From Salinibacterium sp. UTAS2018 (lineage in GTDB: Bacteria > Actinomycetota > Actinomycetes > Actinomycetales > Microbacteriaceae), in assembly GCF_004118935.1 (NCBI RefSeq), contig NZ_CP035375.1:1984001-2048000 (forward strand): 64,000 nucleotides of DNA, in the 5' to 3' direction. The notes under the pieces were generated by a model. That model was not told where the DNA came from and did not search any database. It worked only from the letters and a program-made list of their open reading frames with translations. A program made the position numbers and the translations under genes. Within the stretch, counting starts at the first letter, position 1; every line of letters starts with the position of its first letter. Of this stretch, positions 32,669 to 43,755 are shown one piece after another.

Positions 32669-32994
32669 CTTTTTCCACTTGGGGATAACTTGGGGATAAC
32701 CTTCCCAACTCGCCGGAAAGATTGTTGATCACAAGAATCTTTCTGTGGAATTGAGAATTCTTGTAACTCGAGTTTCCACGAACAGTGCCACTGTTCTCCA
32801 CGTCTCCTCAACAAGTCACACGGATGTAGTTTCCAGTAATTACAAGAAAATCGCAGAGTTATACACACAATCCACAGCGGTTAAGAGTGTGACCTTTAAA
32901 GAATGAAATTTGAATCCCAAATAACCTGTAGTTCGCAAGTGGATTGGCTGTGCCAGTATTAACGGCCAGAGCGTCATCCGGTTAGGGGTAGTTC
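32669..32994. other. putative replication origin (oriC) between dnaA and dnaN
   Basis: 326 bp, AT-richer than its flanks. DnaA-box-like words: TGGGGATAA at 32680-32688 and 32691-32699 (11-bp tandem repeat), TTATACACA at 32859-32867 followed at once by CAATCCACA (32868-32876). None is a perfect TTATCCACA. The position between dnaA and dnaN and the switch of gene direction at dnaA support oriC. Confidence 0.75.
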
Positions 32995-34140
32995 ATGAAG
33001 TTTCAGGTCAATCGTGACGTCTTCAGCGAGGCGGTTTCGTTTGCGGTAAAACTGCTGCCGCAGCGCACCACGCTGCCCATTTTGAGTGGTGTGTTGATCG
33101 AAGCCACCGCTGAGGGTCTAACGTTGTCGTCGTTTGACTACGAGGTTTCAGCTCGAACACAAATCGTTGCTGAAGTTGAAGAGCCTGGGCGCATCCTTGT
33201 TTCAGGCAAGCTTCTCGCGGACATCGCAAGCAGACTCCCCAATGCTCCGGTGCGTTTTAGCACTGAAGAAAACAAAATCATCGTTGCTTGCGGCACTGGC
33301 CACTTCACGTTGTCGAGCATGCCTGTCGAGGAGTACCCGAGCCTTCCGGAAATTTCCGACAAGGTCGGAACGCTGAAGGCTGACGTATTCTCGGCCGCAA
33401 TCTCACAAGTTGCTGTTGCGGCGTCACGGGATGATGTGACTCCCGTTATCACCGGTGTTCAGCTCGAAGTTTCCCAAAACAATATTTCGCTCGTAGCGAC
33501 GGACCGTTACCGTGTTGCCGTTCGGGATATTGAGTGGGACGCCGGTTCGTCTGGTGTCGAATCAGCCACCGCCCTTGTTCCGGCTAAGACCCTGATGGAG
33601 GTCGGAAAAACTTTCGGCAACAGTGGCGAAATTTCCGTAGCGATCACGAGCACTGACGAGCGAGAGCTGATTGCTTTTCGGTCGGACAAGAAAACCGTCA
33701 CCTCGTTGCTGATCAAGGGCAACTTTCCACCGGTTCGCCGACTTTTTCCCGAGACTGTGGATAACTTCGCCGTCATGAACACGGGCGAATTGATCGAGGC
33801 TGTCCGTCGAGTTTCGCTCGTGCTGGAAAGAGAAGCAGCTCTTCGCTTCACCTTCACTGAAGAGGGAGTCACTCTCGAGGCGATCGGATCTGAGCAAGCA
33901 CAAGCTTCGGAGACCATCGATGCGTTCTTGACCGGGGACGACACCGTCGTATCGCTCAAGCCGCAGTTCCTTATTGACGGTTTGAGCTCAGTGCACTCCG
34001 AGTTCGTGCGCATCTCGTTCACCAAAACTGAAAATCCGAATAAGCCCGGACCAGTGTTGATTACTAGCCAGTCGTCGAAAGACCAACCTGGTAGCGACAA
34101 TTACAAGTACCTTCTCCAGCCGAACCTGTTGTTGCGATAG
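32995..34140 (+). CDS. dnaN: DNA polymerase III beta sliding clamp
   Basis: A 381-residue ring protein tethering polymerase to DNA. Three similar subdomains are apparent: N-terminal LLPQRTTLPILSGVLIEA; DDVTPVITGVQLEV in the middle with ATDRYRVAVRD; and a C-terminal SVHSEFVRISFTK part. The end YKYLLQPNLLLR replaces the usual PMR ending. Start ATG at 32995 with AGGGGTAG upstream. Confidence 0.97.
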   Translation: MKFQVNRDVFSEAVSFAVKLLPQRTTLPILSGVLIEATAEGLTLSSFDYEVSARTQIVAEVEEPGRILVSGKLLADIASRLPNAPVRFSTEENKIIVACGTGHFTLSSMPVEEYPSLPEISDKVGTLKADVFSAAISQVAVAASRDDVTPVITGVQLEVSQNNISLVATDRYRVAVRDIEWDAGSSGVESATALVPAKTLMEVGKTFGNSGEISVAITSTDERELIAFRSDKKTVTSLLIKGNFPPVRRLFPETVDNFAVMNTGELIEAVRRVSLVLEREAALRFTFTEEGVTLEAIGSEQAQASETIDAFLTGDDTVVSLKPQFLIDGLSSVHSEFVRISFTKTENPNKPGPVLITSQSSKDQPGSDNYKYLLQPNLLLR

Positions 34141-34143
34141 GCC

Positions 34144-35040
34144 ATGGCAGACACCATGCACCTTGGGATCATCGGCCTCGGAAAAATGGGCGGAAACATG
34201 CGGGAACGCATGCGCACTGCCGGTCTCACAGTCACCGGATTCGATCCGAACGCCGAGGTCTCCGATGTAGCTACGCTTTCAGATCTAGTGGATGCGCTGC
34301 CGACCCCGCGCATCGTATGGGTCATGGTTCCATCCGGTCCCATTACTGATTCCGTAATTACAGATGTCGCGACCCTTCTTGAGCCGGGCGATCTCGTTAT
34401 TGACGGTGGGAATACCCGCTTCACCGACGACCAGTTACACCGCGATCAACTGGCCGAACTGAAACTTTCTTTTGTAGATGTAGGGGTTTCCGGCGGAATT
34501 TGGGGCCTAGAAAACGGCTACGGTCTCATGGCCGGCGGCGAAAAGGCCGATATCGAGCGGGCAATGCCGATCTTCGATGCTCTTCGTCCAGAAGGTCCGC
34601 GTGACGAGGGCTTCGTTCACGCCGGTCCGGTTGGTGCCGGGCATTACGCCAAAATGGTGCACAACGGCATCGAGTATGCGCTGATGCAGGCGTGGGCCGA
34701 GGGCTTTGAACTGCTCGATAGCCGCAAAGACCTCATCGACAACGTCCCTGGAACTTTTAAGGCATGGCAACGCGGAACAGTTGTCCGTTCATGGTTGCTT
34801 GAACTTCTCGTAAAAGCGCTAGAGGAAGACCCCGACTTCGCCGACATCTCCGGCTACGTCGAAGATTCGGGGGAGGGTCGATGGACAGTGCACGAAGCGC
34901 TGAACCAGGCGGTCGCTGTTCCCACTATTAGCGCAGCAATCTTCGCGCGCTTTGTCTCTCGTCAAGAAGATTCGCCGTCCATGAAGGCGGTCGCAGCTCT
35001 CCGCAATCAGTTCGGCGGGCATAGCGTCCGTAAGAGCTAA
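34144..35040 (+). CDS. gnd: 6-phosphogluconate dehydrogenase, short (GndA/YqeC-like) type
   Basis: A 298-residue decarboxylating dehydrogenase giving ribulose 5-phosphate. Rossmann motif GIIGLGKMGGNM near residue 8, DGGNTRF near 86, GVSGGIWGLENGYGLMAGG near 115 and KMVHNGIEYALMQAWAEGF near 172 are the family signatures. About 300 residues, the short bacterial type. Start could be 34144 or, equally, ATG 34156 (MHLGIIG). Only 3 bp after dnaN; a dnaN-gnd-recF order is a conserved actinobacterial feature. Confidence 0.93.
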   Translation: MADTMHLGIIGLGKMGGNMRERMRTAGLTVTGFDPNAEVSDVATLSDLVDALPTPRIVWVMVPSGPITDSVITDVATLLEPGDLVIDGGNTRFTDDQLHRDQLAELKLSFVDVGVSGGIWGLENGYGLMAGGEKADIERAMPIFDALRPEGPRDEGFVHAGPVGAGHYAKMVHNGIEYALMQAWAEGFELLDSRKDLIDNVPGTFKAWQRGTVVRSWLLELLVKALEEDPDFADISGYVEDSGEGRWTVHEALNQAVAVPTISAAIFARFVSRQEDSPSMKAVAALRNQFGGHSVRKS

Positions 35041-35051
35041 GCTCCGCACCA

Positions 35052-36215
35052 ATGCGCGTAACTCACGTCGAACTCAAAGATTTTCGCAACTATAAAGAGC
35101 TCACCCTCGAGCTTGGTGCAGGGCCGACTCTCATCGTCGGATCGAATGGCCAAGGCAAGACGAATCTGGTCGAGGCGCTTGGATTTTTGAGCACCCTTGG
35201 CTCGCATCGAGTCTCCACTGATCACGCGATGGTGAGACAAGCGATGGATGCAGCCATTGTGCGGGTGCGCCTCGAGCATAACGACCGCAAGTTTTTGGCG
35301 GAGGTTCAAATTAACCGCTCTGGGGCTAACCGCGCCCAGATCAATCGCTCGGTCATCCGTACCCGCGAACTTCCGCGATATTTTTCCAGTGTGTTGTTCG
35401 CGCCCGAGGATCTCGCTCTTGTGCGCGGAGAACCTTCTGGCCGCCGCAGATTCATCGATGATTTGCTTATATTGCGATCGCCGCGCTTTAGCGGAGTGAT
35501 GAGCGACTACGAGCGCGTCGTAAAACAGCGCAACATGCTGCTTAAATCTGCCCGGGCATCCGGGGTTCGCGACACGCAGTTGAGCACCCTTGATGTGTGG
35601 GATGAACGACTCGTCGCCTTCGGCTCAGAGATCATCAGTGCTCGCAGCGCCCTTATTGCGGATTTGAGTCCTGAAGTCGCCAGCGCATATGAACGCATCG
35701 TCGGGGCCGATCACGGTGCATCGCTTGCCAATTCTTTGAGCATCATCTCGCGACAGGACGACCCGGACAACGCTGTGGCTACCAACGCTGTCGGCGAAAT
35801 TATTTCGGTCGCTGACGCGACAACAGCTTTCACTGCAGCCCTCTCCTCGGTGCGAAAAGCAGAACGCGATCGTGCGATCACACTGGTCGGACCCCACCGT
35901 GATGACCTCATCTTCGGGCTCAATGGTTTGCCGGCACGTGGCTATGCGAGCCATGGTGAATCCTGGTCCTTCGCTCTCGCCCTGAAACTGGCATCCGCCG
36001 AACTATTACGTCGAGAATCATCGGCGGGCGACCCCGTGCTGATTCTGGATGACGTGTTCGCTGAACTCGACCAATCACGCCGCGAACGCTTAGCTAGTTC
36101 GATCTCCGGATTCGAACAAGTGTTGATTACGGCCGCTGTTTTCGGTGATGTTCCGAAAGAACTTGCAGCGAATGTGGTGCGCATCCAAGCGGGGGAAGTA
36201 ATTGCCGGTGAATGA
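35052..36215 (+). CDS. recF: DNA replication and repair protein RecF
   Basis: A 387-residue SMC-like ATPase. Walker A GSNGQGKTNLVEA near residue 33, RRRFIDDLL near 133, ABC signature region ASHGESWSFALALKLAS near 300, Walker B PVLILDDVFAELDQSRR near 325. It helps load RecA at gaps via RecOR. Start ATG at 35052, 11 bp after gnd; overlaps dciA by 8 bp. Confidence 0.96.
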   Translation: MRVTHVELKDFRNYKELTLELGAGPTLIVGSNGQGKTNLVEALGFLSTLGSHRVSTDHAMVRQAMDAAIVRVRLEHNDRKFLAEVQINRSGANRAQINRSVIRTRELPRYFSSVLFAPEDLALVRGEPSGRRRFIDDLLILRSPRFSGVMSDYERVVKQRNMLLKSARASGVRDTQLSTLDVWDERLVAFGSEIISARSALIADLSPEVASAYERIVGADHGASLANSLSIISRQDDPDNAVATNAVGEIISVADATTAFTAALSSVRKAERDRAITLVGPHRDDLIFGLNGLPARGYASHGESWSFALALKLASAELLRRESSAGDPVLILDDVFAELDQSRRERLASSISGFEQVLITAAVFGDVPKELAANVVRIQAGEVIAGE

Positions 36216-36708
36216 TCGAGATCCCAATGTGGACGAACACGTCGCGGTGTATCTGCGATTTCGGGACATTTTTGGGGATGCCACGAAACGTTCTTATATG
36301 GCGCGAAAGCGTAATAAGAAGGAGCCAGGAACCAGTGTGCCCTTCGCTCCGGGCCGCGATCCGCACGGATTGGGCGATGTGATGGATAGCCTCACCTCGA
36401 ATATGGGGTGGAAGTCACCACTCGCTCGCTCCGAGCTCATTTTGGCGTGGACCACGATCGTGGGAGCCGAGACTGCGGAACACTCTGAGCCGGTCGGAAT
36501 CGAAGAAGGTGTGCTCACCATCCGCTGCGATTCGACAGCGTGGGCGACACAGCTGCGTCTCATGCGTGGCCACATCACGACGACGATTGCTCAACAGCAT
36601 CCAGAAGCGGGTGTGGAAACTGTGCGCTTTGAAGGCCCCAACGCCCCTTCGTGGAAAAGAGGCCCCAGATCAATTCCAGGTAGGGGCCCGCGCGATACTT
36701 ACGGTTAG
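36208..36708 (+). CDS. dciA: DUF721 protein, DciA-like helicase loader
   Basis: A 166-residue protein whose GTG start overlaps the recF stop (GTGAATGA) with GGGGGAAG 9 bp upstream; a TTG at 36208 minus 6 is possible. The DUF721 core spans about residues 60-140: GWKSPLARSELILAWTTIVGAETAEHSEPVGIEEGVLTIRC split by a basic linker, then AWATQLRLMRGHI. In bacteria lacking DnaC/DnaI, DciA helps load DnaB; recF-dciA-gyrB synteny supports this. The basic N-terminal part (RKRNKKEP) may bind DNA. Confidence 0.85.
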   Translation: MNDRDPNVDEHVAVYLRFRDIFGDATKRSYMARKRNKKEPGTSVPFAPGRDPHGLGDVMDSLTSNMGWKSPLARSELILAWTTIVGAETAEHSEPVGIEEGVLTIRCDSTAWATQLRLMRGHITTTIAQQHPEAGVETVRFEGPNAPSWKRGPRSIPGRGPRDTYG

Positions 36709-36717
36709 GGAGACAAA

Positions 36718-36849
36718 ATGGGTCACGCTACTAAAGAAACTCCCGTAGAACGCGATTTGAGCGCCGCGGCCGCTCGGAATTTGTTAGAATCTCAAGAGCC
36801 GTCGGACGCACCTCTTGAGAGAGATATCCGCTCTGAATGGCGAGCATGA
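36718..36849 (+). CDS. putative 43-residue small protein between dciA and gyrB
   Basis: A 43-codon frame from ATG 36718 to TGA 36849 with a strong AGGGAG ribosome site 6 bp upstream, directly after the dciA stop. The product is charged and probably helical (MGHATKETPVERDLSAAAAR at the start; ending IRSEWRA), with no signal or membrane segment. Function unknown. It is 25 bp before gyrB, so it could also work as a leader peptide for gyrB, or the DNA could be only regulatory. Confidence 0.45.
   Translation: MGHATKETPVERDLSAAAARNLLESQEPSDAPLERDIRSEWRA
36790..36820. promoter_or_regulatory. 9-bp inverted repeat upstream of gyrB
   Basis: TCTCAAGAG (36790-36798) and CTCTTGAGA (36812-36820) are perfect complements 13 bases apart, half-site centres 22 bp apart, about two helical turns. 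Either a dimeric operator controlling gyrB-gyrA or an mRNA hairpin within the small frame. Confidence 0.5.
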
Positions 36850-36868
36850 ACTAGCGGCAGGAGCCTAA

Positions 36869-38869
<2,001 letters not shown>

Positions 38870-38928
38870 CTCTCACCGAGCTCACGGCGCCCGCACTCGC
38901 GACTGATACAGACTGGAACTGAAACTTA

Positions 38929-41505
38929 ATGGCTGACGAAGAAACTCCGAAGAAAACCTTCGAAGACGCACCCGTAGACGACCGTCACGACAAGATCAAC
39001 CAGGTTGATCTTCAATTGGAGATGCAGCGCTCGTACCTCGACTACGCCATGAGCGTCATCGTGGGTCGTGCGCTTCCTGAAGTGCGCGATGGCCTCAAGC
39101 CGGTGCACCGCCGCGTGATTTACGCGATGTACGACGGTGGCTACCGCCCAGACAAGGGCTTCTCCAAGTGCACCCGTGTCATCGGTGACGTCATGGGGCA
39201 GTTCCATCCGCACGGTGACTCGTCGGTCTACGACGCTCTTGTTCGTCTGGTCCAGCCGTGGAGCCTCCGCTATCCGCTGGCTTTGGGCCAGGGAAACTTC
39301 GGTTCTCCCGGAAACGACGGCGCCGCTGCTCACCGTTATACCGAAACCAAGATGGCTCAACTTGCCATGGAAATGGTTCGGGACATTGAAGAAGACACCG
39401 TCGACTTCCAAGACAACTACGACGGTCGCACGCAGGAACCCACGGTTCTCCCGAGCCGGTTCCCCAACCTGCTTGTCAACGGTTCGGTCGGTATCGCTGT
39501 CGGTATGGCCACGAACATTCCGCCGCACAACCTTCGCGAAGTGGGGGAGGGTGCCCTCTGGCACCTCGCTAACCCGGATGCTTCGAAGGAAGAACTTGTT
39601 GAGGCGTTGATTCAGCGCATCAAGGGACCAGACTTTCCGACTGGCGCCCAGATTTTGGGCGTCAAGGGAATTCAGGATGCGTACCGCACCGGTCGTGGAT
39701 CGATCACAATGCGCGCCGTGGTCAACGTCGAAGAGCTTCAGGGTCGGACCTGCCTCGTCGTCACCGAGCTGCCGTATCAAGTCAACCCCGACAATCTGGC
39801 ATTGAAAATTGCCGACTTGGTCAAGGATGGCAAGCTCGCCGGCATCGCCGACATCCGTGATGAGACGTCGGGTCGCACCGGCCAGCGCCTTGTCATCGTG
39901 CTCAAGCGCGACGCCGTTGCCAAGGTTGTTCTCAACAACCTCTACAAGCACACGCAGCTGCAGGAAAACTTCGGCGCGAACATGCTCGCGATCGTGGATG
40001 GCATCCCGCGCACGCTCTCGATCGACGGCTTCATCACGGAGTGGGCTACCCACCAGATCGAAGTTATTGTTCGCCGCACCGAGTTCCGTCTGCGCAAGGC
40101 CGAAGAGCGTGCCCACATTTTGCGTGGTTATCTCAAGGCTCTGGATGCTCTCGACGAGGTCATCGCGCTCATCCGTCGTTCGCCCACCGTCGAAGACGCC
40201 CGCAACGGCCTCATCGAGTTGCTCGACATTGATGAGATTCAGGCTCGCGCCATTCTCGACATGCAGCTTCGCCGGCTTGCCGCTCTTGAGCGTCAGAAGA
40301 TCATCGATGAGCACGATGCCATCGAGCTCGAGATCGTAGATTTCAAGGCGATCATCGCGAGCAAGGAACGTCAGAGCAACATTGTCAGTGAAGAACTGAC
40401 CGAACTCCTCGCCAAGTATGGCGACGATCGCCGCACCGAAATCATGATGGGTTTCGACGGCGACATGAGTATGGAAGATCTCATCCCCGAAGAGGAGATG
40501 GTGGTCACTGTCACGCGCGGCGGTTACGTCAAGCGCACGCGCAGCGACAACTACCGCAGTCAGCACCGCGGCGGCAAGGGTGTCAAGGGTGCCCAGCTGC
40601 GTGCGGATGACGTGGTCGATCACCTGTTCGTCACCACCACTCACCACTGGTTGCTGTTCTTCACCAACACCGGTCGCGTGTACCGCGCTAAGGCTTACGA
40701 GCTACAAGAGGGCGGCCGCGACGCGAAGGGGCAGCACGTTGCCAACTTCTTGGCGCTGCAGCCCGGTGAAGAGATCGCTCAGATTCTCGACATCCGCGAT
40801 TACGAGCAGTCCACTTACTTGGTTCTCGCTACCCGAAACGGTCTCGTGAAGAAGACCGCCATGGCGGAATACGACACCAACCGCAGCGGCGGAATCATTG
40901 CCGTGAACCTGCGTGAGGGCGACGAACTCGTTTCGGCGATGCTCGTGGAAAACACCGACGATGTGTTGCTTGTTTCGCGCAAGGGAATGTCGATTCGCTT
41001 CACGGCATCCGATGAAGCATTGCGTCCCATGGGGCGATCAACCTCCGGCGTGATGGGTATGAGCTTCCGCGAGGATGACCAACTGCTGAGCGCCAGCGTT
41101 GTTCCCGAGAGTGGCTTCGTCTTCGTTGTTACTGAGGGTGGCTTTGCGAAGCGAACTGCCGCTGATCAGTACCGCGTGCAGGGGCGTGGTGGTTTGGGTA
41201 TCAAGGTTGCCAAACTCGACGGATCTCGCGGCGATTTGGCGGGAGCTTTGATGGTCGGGGACGAGGATGAAGTGCTTGTGGTTCTTGCCAGTGGCAAGGT
41301 GGTACGCTCTTCTGTCGCTGAGGTTCCGGCCAAGGGCCGTGACACTATGGGCGTCGTTTTCGCTCGTTTCGCAGCGGAAGACAAGATCATCGCAATTGCG
41401 CGAAATAGCGAACGAAATCTAGACAACAAAGAACTTGAAGCTGGGGACGATAGTGTTCCGAGTGAAGATGCCCCTGCTGGGAAGGACGAGTCGGTAGATG
41501 AGTAG
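38929..41505 (+). CDS. gyrA: DNA gyrase subunit A
   Basis: An 858-residue subunit with the DNA-cleaving Tyr137 in AAAHRYTE. The quinolone region reads [15 protein letters not shown] with Ser98 and Asp102 at the positions of E. coli Ser83 and Asp87, so no classic resistance change. The C-terminal beta-pinwheel begins near residue 515 and includes the GyrA-box-like QHRGGKG. An acidic tail ends the protein. Negative supercoiling with GyrB. Stop overlaps the DUF3566 gene by 8 bp. Confidence 0.98.
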   Translation: MADEETPKKTFEDAPVDDRHDKINQVDLQLEMQRSYLDYAMSVIVGRALPEVRDGLKPVHRRVIYAMYDGGYRPDKGFSKCTRVIGDVMGQFHPHGDSSVYDALVRLVQPWSLRYPLALGQGNFGSPGNDGAAAHRYTETKMAQLAMEMVRDIEEDTVDFQDNYDGRTQEPTVLPSRFPNLLVNGSVGIAVGMATNIPPHNLREVGEGALWHLANPDASKEELVEALIQRIKGPDFPTGAQILGVKGIQDAYRTGRGSITMRAVVNVEELQGRTCLVVTELPYQVNPDNLALKIADLVKDGKLAGIADIRDETSGRTGQRLVIVLKRDAVAKVVLNNLYKHTQLQENFGANMLAIVDGIPRTLSIDGFITEWATHQIEVIVRRTEFRLRKAEERAHILRGYLKALDALDEVIALIRRSPTVEDARNGLIELLDIDEIQARAILDMQLRRLAALERQKIIDEHDAIELEIVDFKAIIASKERQSNIVSEELTELLAKYGDDRRTEIMMGFDGDMSMEDLIPEEEMVVTVTRGGYVKRTRSDNYRSQHRGGKGVKGAQLRADDVVDHLFVTTTHHWLLFFTNTGRVYRAKAYELQEGGRDAKGQHVANFLALQPGEEIAQILDIRDYEQSTYLVLATRNGLVKKTAMAEYDTNRSGGIIAVNLREGDELVSAMLVENTDDVLLVSRKGMSIRFTASDEALRPMGRSTSGVMGMSFREDDQLLSASVVPESGFVFVVTEGGFAKRTAADQYRVQGRGGLGIKVAKLDGSRGDLAGALMVGDEDEVLVVLASGKVVRSSVAEVPAKGRDTMGVVFARFAAEDKIIAIARNSERNLDNKELEAGDDSVPSEDAPAGKDESVDE

Positions 41506-41908
41506 TGTCGCGGAGAAGTTGCAGCGCAAGTCGCAGCGCCAAACATCAGTGAAACAGGTTCGCCTCAAGCTGGTGTACATCGACTTCTGGTCGGCCGTAA
41601 AGTTCTCATTCCTGGTGGCAATTTCGCTCGGAGTGGTATTCGTTGTTGCGACGATGCTGGTGTGGATTGTTCTTAACTCCACCGGAATTTTCGGCGATAT
41701 CGACAACATCTTCCGAGACATCCTTTCGAAGGAAGCCGACTTCCGAATCACGAGTTCGTTCGGGTTCGGGCAAGTCGCATTGTTCTCGATCGTGATCGCA
41801 CTTTTGAACACTCTCGTGGGTACGGCGCTCGGTGCAATTGCGAGTATGCTTTATAACTTCAGCGTTCGACTGACCGGTGGAATCCTCGTGGGTTTCACCA
41901 ATAACTAG
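41498..41908 (+). CDS. DUF3566 membrane protein
   Basis: A 136-residue protein with two membrane helices ([27 protein letters not shown] region, residues 33-60, and [23 protein letters not shown] near 100-120) and the DUF3566 pattern [14 protein letters not shown] plus LSKEADF. Many homologues carry a long Pro/Gly-rich N-terminus; it is missing here. Start ATG 41498 overlaps the gyrA stop. The position after gyrA is conserved (Rv0007-like). Function unknown. Confidence 0.85.
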   Translation: MSSVAEKLQRKSQRQTSVKQVRLKLVYIDFWSAVKFSFLVAISLGVVFVVATMLVWIVLNSTGIFGDIDNIFRDILSKEADFRITSSFGFGQVALFSIVIALLNTLVGTALGAIASMLYNFSVRLTGGILVGFTNN

Positions 41909-41956
41909 TCGATTACGCCAAACGGGCAGAATGCGATACTCTCGTATCTGCCCAAC

Positions 41957-42030
41957 GGGGGTATAGCTCAGGCGGTTAGAGCGCTTCGCTGATAACGAAG
42001 AGGTCCGTGGTTCAAGTCCACGTACCCCCA
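41957..42030 (+). tRNA. tRNA-Ile (GAT)
   Basis: 74 nt. Acceptor GGGGGTA pairs with TACCCCC, discriminator A, no encoded CCA. Anticodon arm CTTCG-CTGATAA-CGAAG gives anticodon GAT. T arm GTGG-TTCAAGT-CCAC. The gyrA-downstream tRNA-Ile/tRNA-Ala pair is conserved in actinobacteria. Confidence 0.98.
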
Positions 42031-42057
42031 CTGGAATTTCTGCAAGAAGTTCCTATT

Positions 42058-42130
42058 GGGGCCTTAGCTCAATTGGTAGAGCGCCTGCTTTGCAAGCAGG
42101 AGGTCAGGGGTTCGATTCCCCTAGGCTCCA
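42058..42130 (+). tRNA. tRNA-Ala (TGC)
   Basis: 73 nt. Acceptor GGGGCCT pairs with AGGCTCC (one G-U, at the third pair), discriminator A, no encoded CCA. Anticodon arm CCTGC-TTTGCAA-GCAGG gives TGC. 27 bp after tRNA-Ile, likely one transcript. Confidence 0.98.
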
Positions 42131-42142
42131 CAGCACGACAAC

Positions 42143-42176
42143 AAAAACCCCGGCCAGTTAACTGGCCGGGGTTTTT
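42143..42176. terminator. 34-bp perfect palindrome, terminator after tRNA-Ala
   Basis: Arms AAAAACCCCGGCCAGTT and AACTGGCCGGGGTTTTT meet without a spacer, giving a strong GC stem flanked by A5/T5. Perfect rho-independent terminator in both directions. Confidence 0.92.
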
Positions 42177-42442
42177 GCGTACTCGAACGCTCGCGTAATT
42201 GCTGGTTAGCGACGCAGCGAGATCGCACTCAGGGCATCGCCACCGAGGCGAGGATCGTTCCACGACATTCACACCAGTGGCTGGGGAACTCTCTGCGGGC
42301 TCAAGCGCCACTGAGGCGACCAACCGGGGCGAAGGCTCCCATATTCCCGCCGGTTCCGTTTAAAGCGCCTGGCGGCCCAAGGGCGCCTCGCCCATGACCC
42401 TGACGCCGCGGTACGCACTCGGCCGTGCTGCAGAGATTAACG
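42177..42442. other. 266-bp stretch without recognisable gene
   Basis: Lies between two terminators. I see no frame with a credible start, no tRNA fold and no repeat array. One minus-strand frame reads through the tRNA-Ala antisense and is rejected. Confidence 0.5.
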
Positions 42443-42483
42443 AAAAAAGTTCTGGCCCGATTCGAAGGAACCGGGCCAGAACT
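42443..42483 (-). terminator. terminator of the helical-protein gene at 42532
   Basis: Arms AGTTCTGGCCCG (42448-42459) and CGGGCCAGAACT (42472-42483), perfect 12-bp stem with 12-base loop, followed on the minus strand by a run of T. Confidence 0.88.
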
Positions 42484-42531
42484 GTTTAAGAGGTTGTGGC
42501 TACACCGCAGGCGGTGAGCAGCAGAGAGAAA

Positions 42532-43077
42532 TTATGCTGTCTCTGCTTCGTCGTCGATCCACAGGTCGTCATCTGCGCGAAGCGTCTGCCAGGCGGCGTA
42601 CGCGACGCCCACAGCAGCAACGACGCCAACACCGATGAGGATGTAGCGGCCAAATCCAGCTGACTTCGGCTGTGGCTTAACGAGGCCGGTTTTCTCGCCC
42701 GCAGACACTGCGAGGCCAGAGACGCGAGTGAACGCATCCCGCACCTGCTGGTTTTTGGCGACTTCGAGCGCCGCAAGAGCTGCGCCGAGCGCCGAGGTGA
42801 CGGCCGGAAGCACATCACCCTTGATTTTCGATTTGGTGTTTTCGGCCGCTGAACGTGCGCCAGCGACTGATGACGATACGACGGGCTTTACCCGGGCATC
42901 GAACGTGTTGTGAATTTTGGGGCTGACTTCTTCACGAGCGTAGTTAGCGGCCTGTTGGCTCGCCTCTCGTACAACGGCAGAAGCGTGGTCGAGCAGCTCC
43001 TTTTGGTCTTGCCACAGGTCTTCGGCTTGACCTTTCAAGCGCTTGAGTTCTTTGCGGCGTTTGCGAGTTAGTGCCAC
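42532..43077 (-). CDS. membrane-anchored helical (apolipoprotein/YtxH-like) protein
   Basis: A 181-residue protein beginning with a basic stretch (LTRKRRKELKRLKGQAEDL), a long amphipathic helical region (residues 20-125, ASAVVREASQQAANYAREE...), one membrane helix (YILIGVGVVAAVGVAYAAW) and an acidic end (ADDDLWIDDEAETA). The start is GTG at 43077, with GGAGG 6 bp upstream; an in-frame ATG at 43113 would lie before that site. No enzymatic motif; perhaps an envelope-associated or DNA-associated scaffold. I do not recognise a named family with certainty. Confidence 0.65.
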   Translation of the reverse strand: MALTRKRRKELKRLKGQAEDLWQDQKELLDHASAVVREASQQAANYAREEVSPKIHNTFDARVKPVVSSSVAGARSAAENTKSKIKGDVLPAVTSALGAALAALEVAKNQQVRDAFTRVSGLAVSAGEKTGLVKPQPKSAGFGRYILIGVGVVAAVGVAYAAWQTLRADDDLWIDDEAETA

Positions 43078-43210
43078 GGGAAACCTCCAAAGGTGGTCGA
43101 ACAGTGACTCCATACTGCCACGGTGGGTTCCAAGTCCGCACTGCTTTGCCTGTGAGCACGCTGAATAACTAGTATCCGAGGCTCAGGTTCGCTATGTAAG
43201 AATTGACGCT

Positions 43211-43750
43211 ATGTCTCAACACACCGCAGTTGCCACGATCAAGACAAACCTCGGAGAAATCCGTCTCAACCTCTTTGGCAACCACGCGCCGAAGACCGTT
43301 GCCAACTTCGTAGGTCTCGCCAAGGGCGATATCGAATGGACCCACCCCGCCACCGGCCAGAAGACCAGCGCACCTCTTTACGATGGCGTCATCTTCCACC
43401 GCATCATCAAGCAGTTCATGCTCCAGGGCGGAGATCCCCTAGGTAAGGGCATCGGCGGCCCCGGCTACAACTTCGACGACGAAATCCACCCCGAGCTCAA
43501 CTTCTCGGCTCCGTACATTCTCGCCATGGCAAACGCTGGTACGCGCGGTGGCAAGGGAACCAACGGTTCACAGTTCTTCATTACGACGGTCGCCACACCT
43601 TGGCTCCAGGGCAAGCACACCATATTCGGTGCTGTCGCAGACGACGAATCACGCAAGGTAGTCGACGCCATCGAGGCAGTCGACACCGACGGCAGCGACA
43701 AGCCCCTCACCGACGTTGTTATCGAGAGCGTCACGATCGACGAGGTCTAA
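43211..43750 (+). CDS. peptidyl-prolyl cis-trans isomerase, cyclophilin type
   Basis: A 179-residue cytosolic cyclophilin. Core motifs YDGVIFHRIIKQFMLQGGDP near residue 57 and TNGSQFFITTVATPWLQGKHTIFG near 117 carry the catalytic Arg and Phe/Gln residues. The position corresponds to mycobacterial ppiA beside gyrA and the tRNAs. No signal peptide. 5 bp before the rhomboid gene and likely cotranscribed. Confidence 0.95.
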   Translation: MSQHTAVATIKTNLGEIRLNLFGNHAPKTVANFVGLAKGDIEWTHPATGQKTSAPLYDGVIFHRIIKQFMLQGGDPLGKGIGGPGYNFDDEIHPELNFSAPYILAMANAGTRGGKGTNGSQFFITTVATPWLQGKHTIFGAVADDESRKVVDAIEAVDTDGSDKPLTDVVIESVTIDEV

Positions 43751-43755
43751 CCTTC

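Noticed and set aside
36202..36207. TTG at 36202 as the dciA start
   Set aside because: The GTG at 36208 has better spacing to GGGGGAAG and the usual stop-start overlap with recF.
39211..39234. Quinolone-resistance change in GyrA
   Set aside because: The residues at the positions of E. coli Ser83 and Asp87 are Ser and Asp, so the region looks susceptible-type.
38926..40647. 573-codon open frame on the minus strand across gyrA
   Set aside because: Fully antisense to a highly conserved gyrA; long antisense frames are expected in high-GC coding DNA with this codon use, and no family motif is visible.
42069..42323. 84-codon minus frame ending in an EPRGIEPLTSC-like peptide
   Set aside because: This is the well-known false protein produced by reading through a tRNA antisense (tRNA-Ala here). 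A similar frame over tRNA-Ile (41606-42031) is rejected for the same reason.
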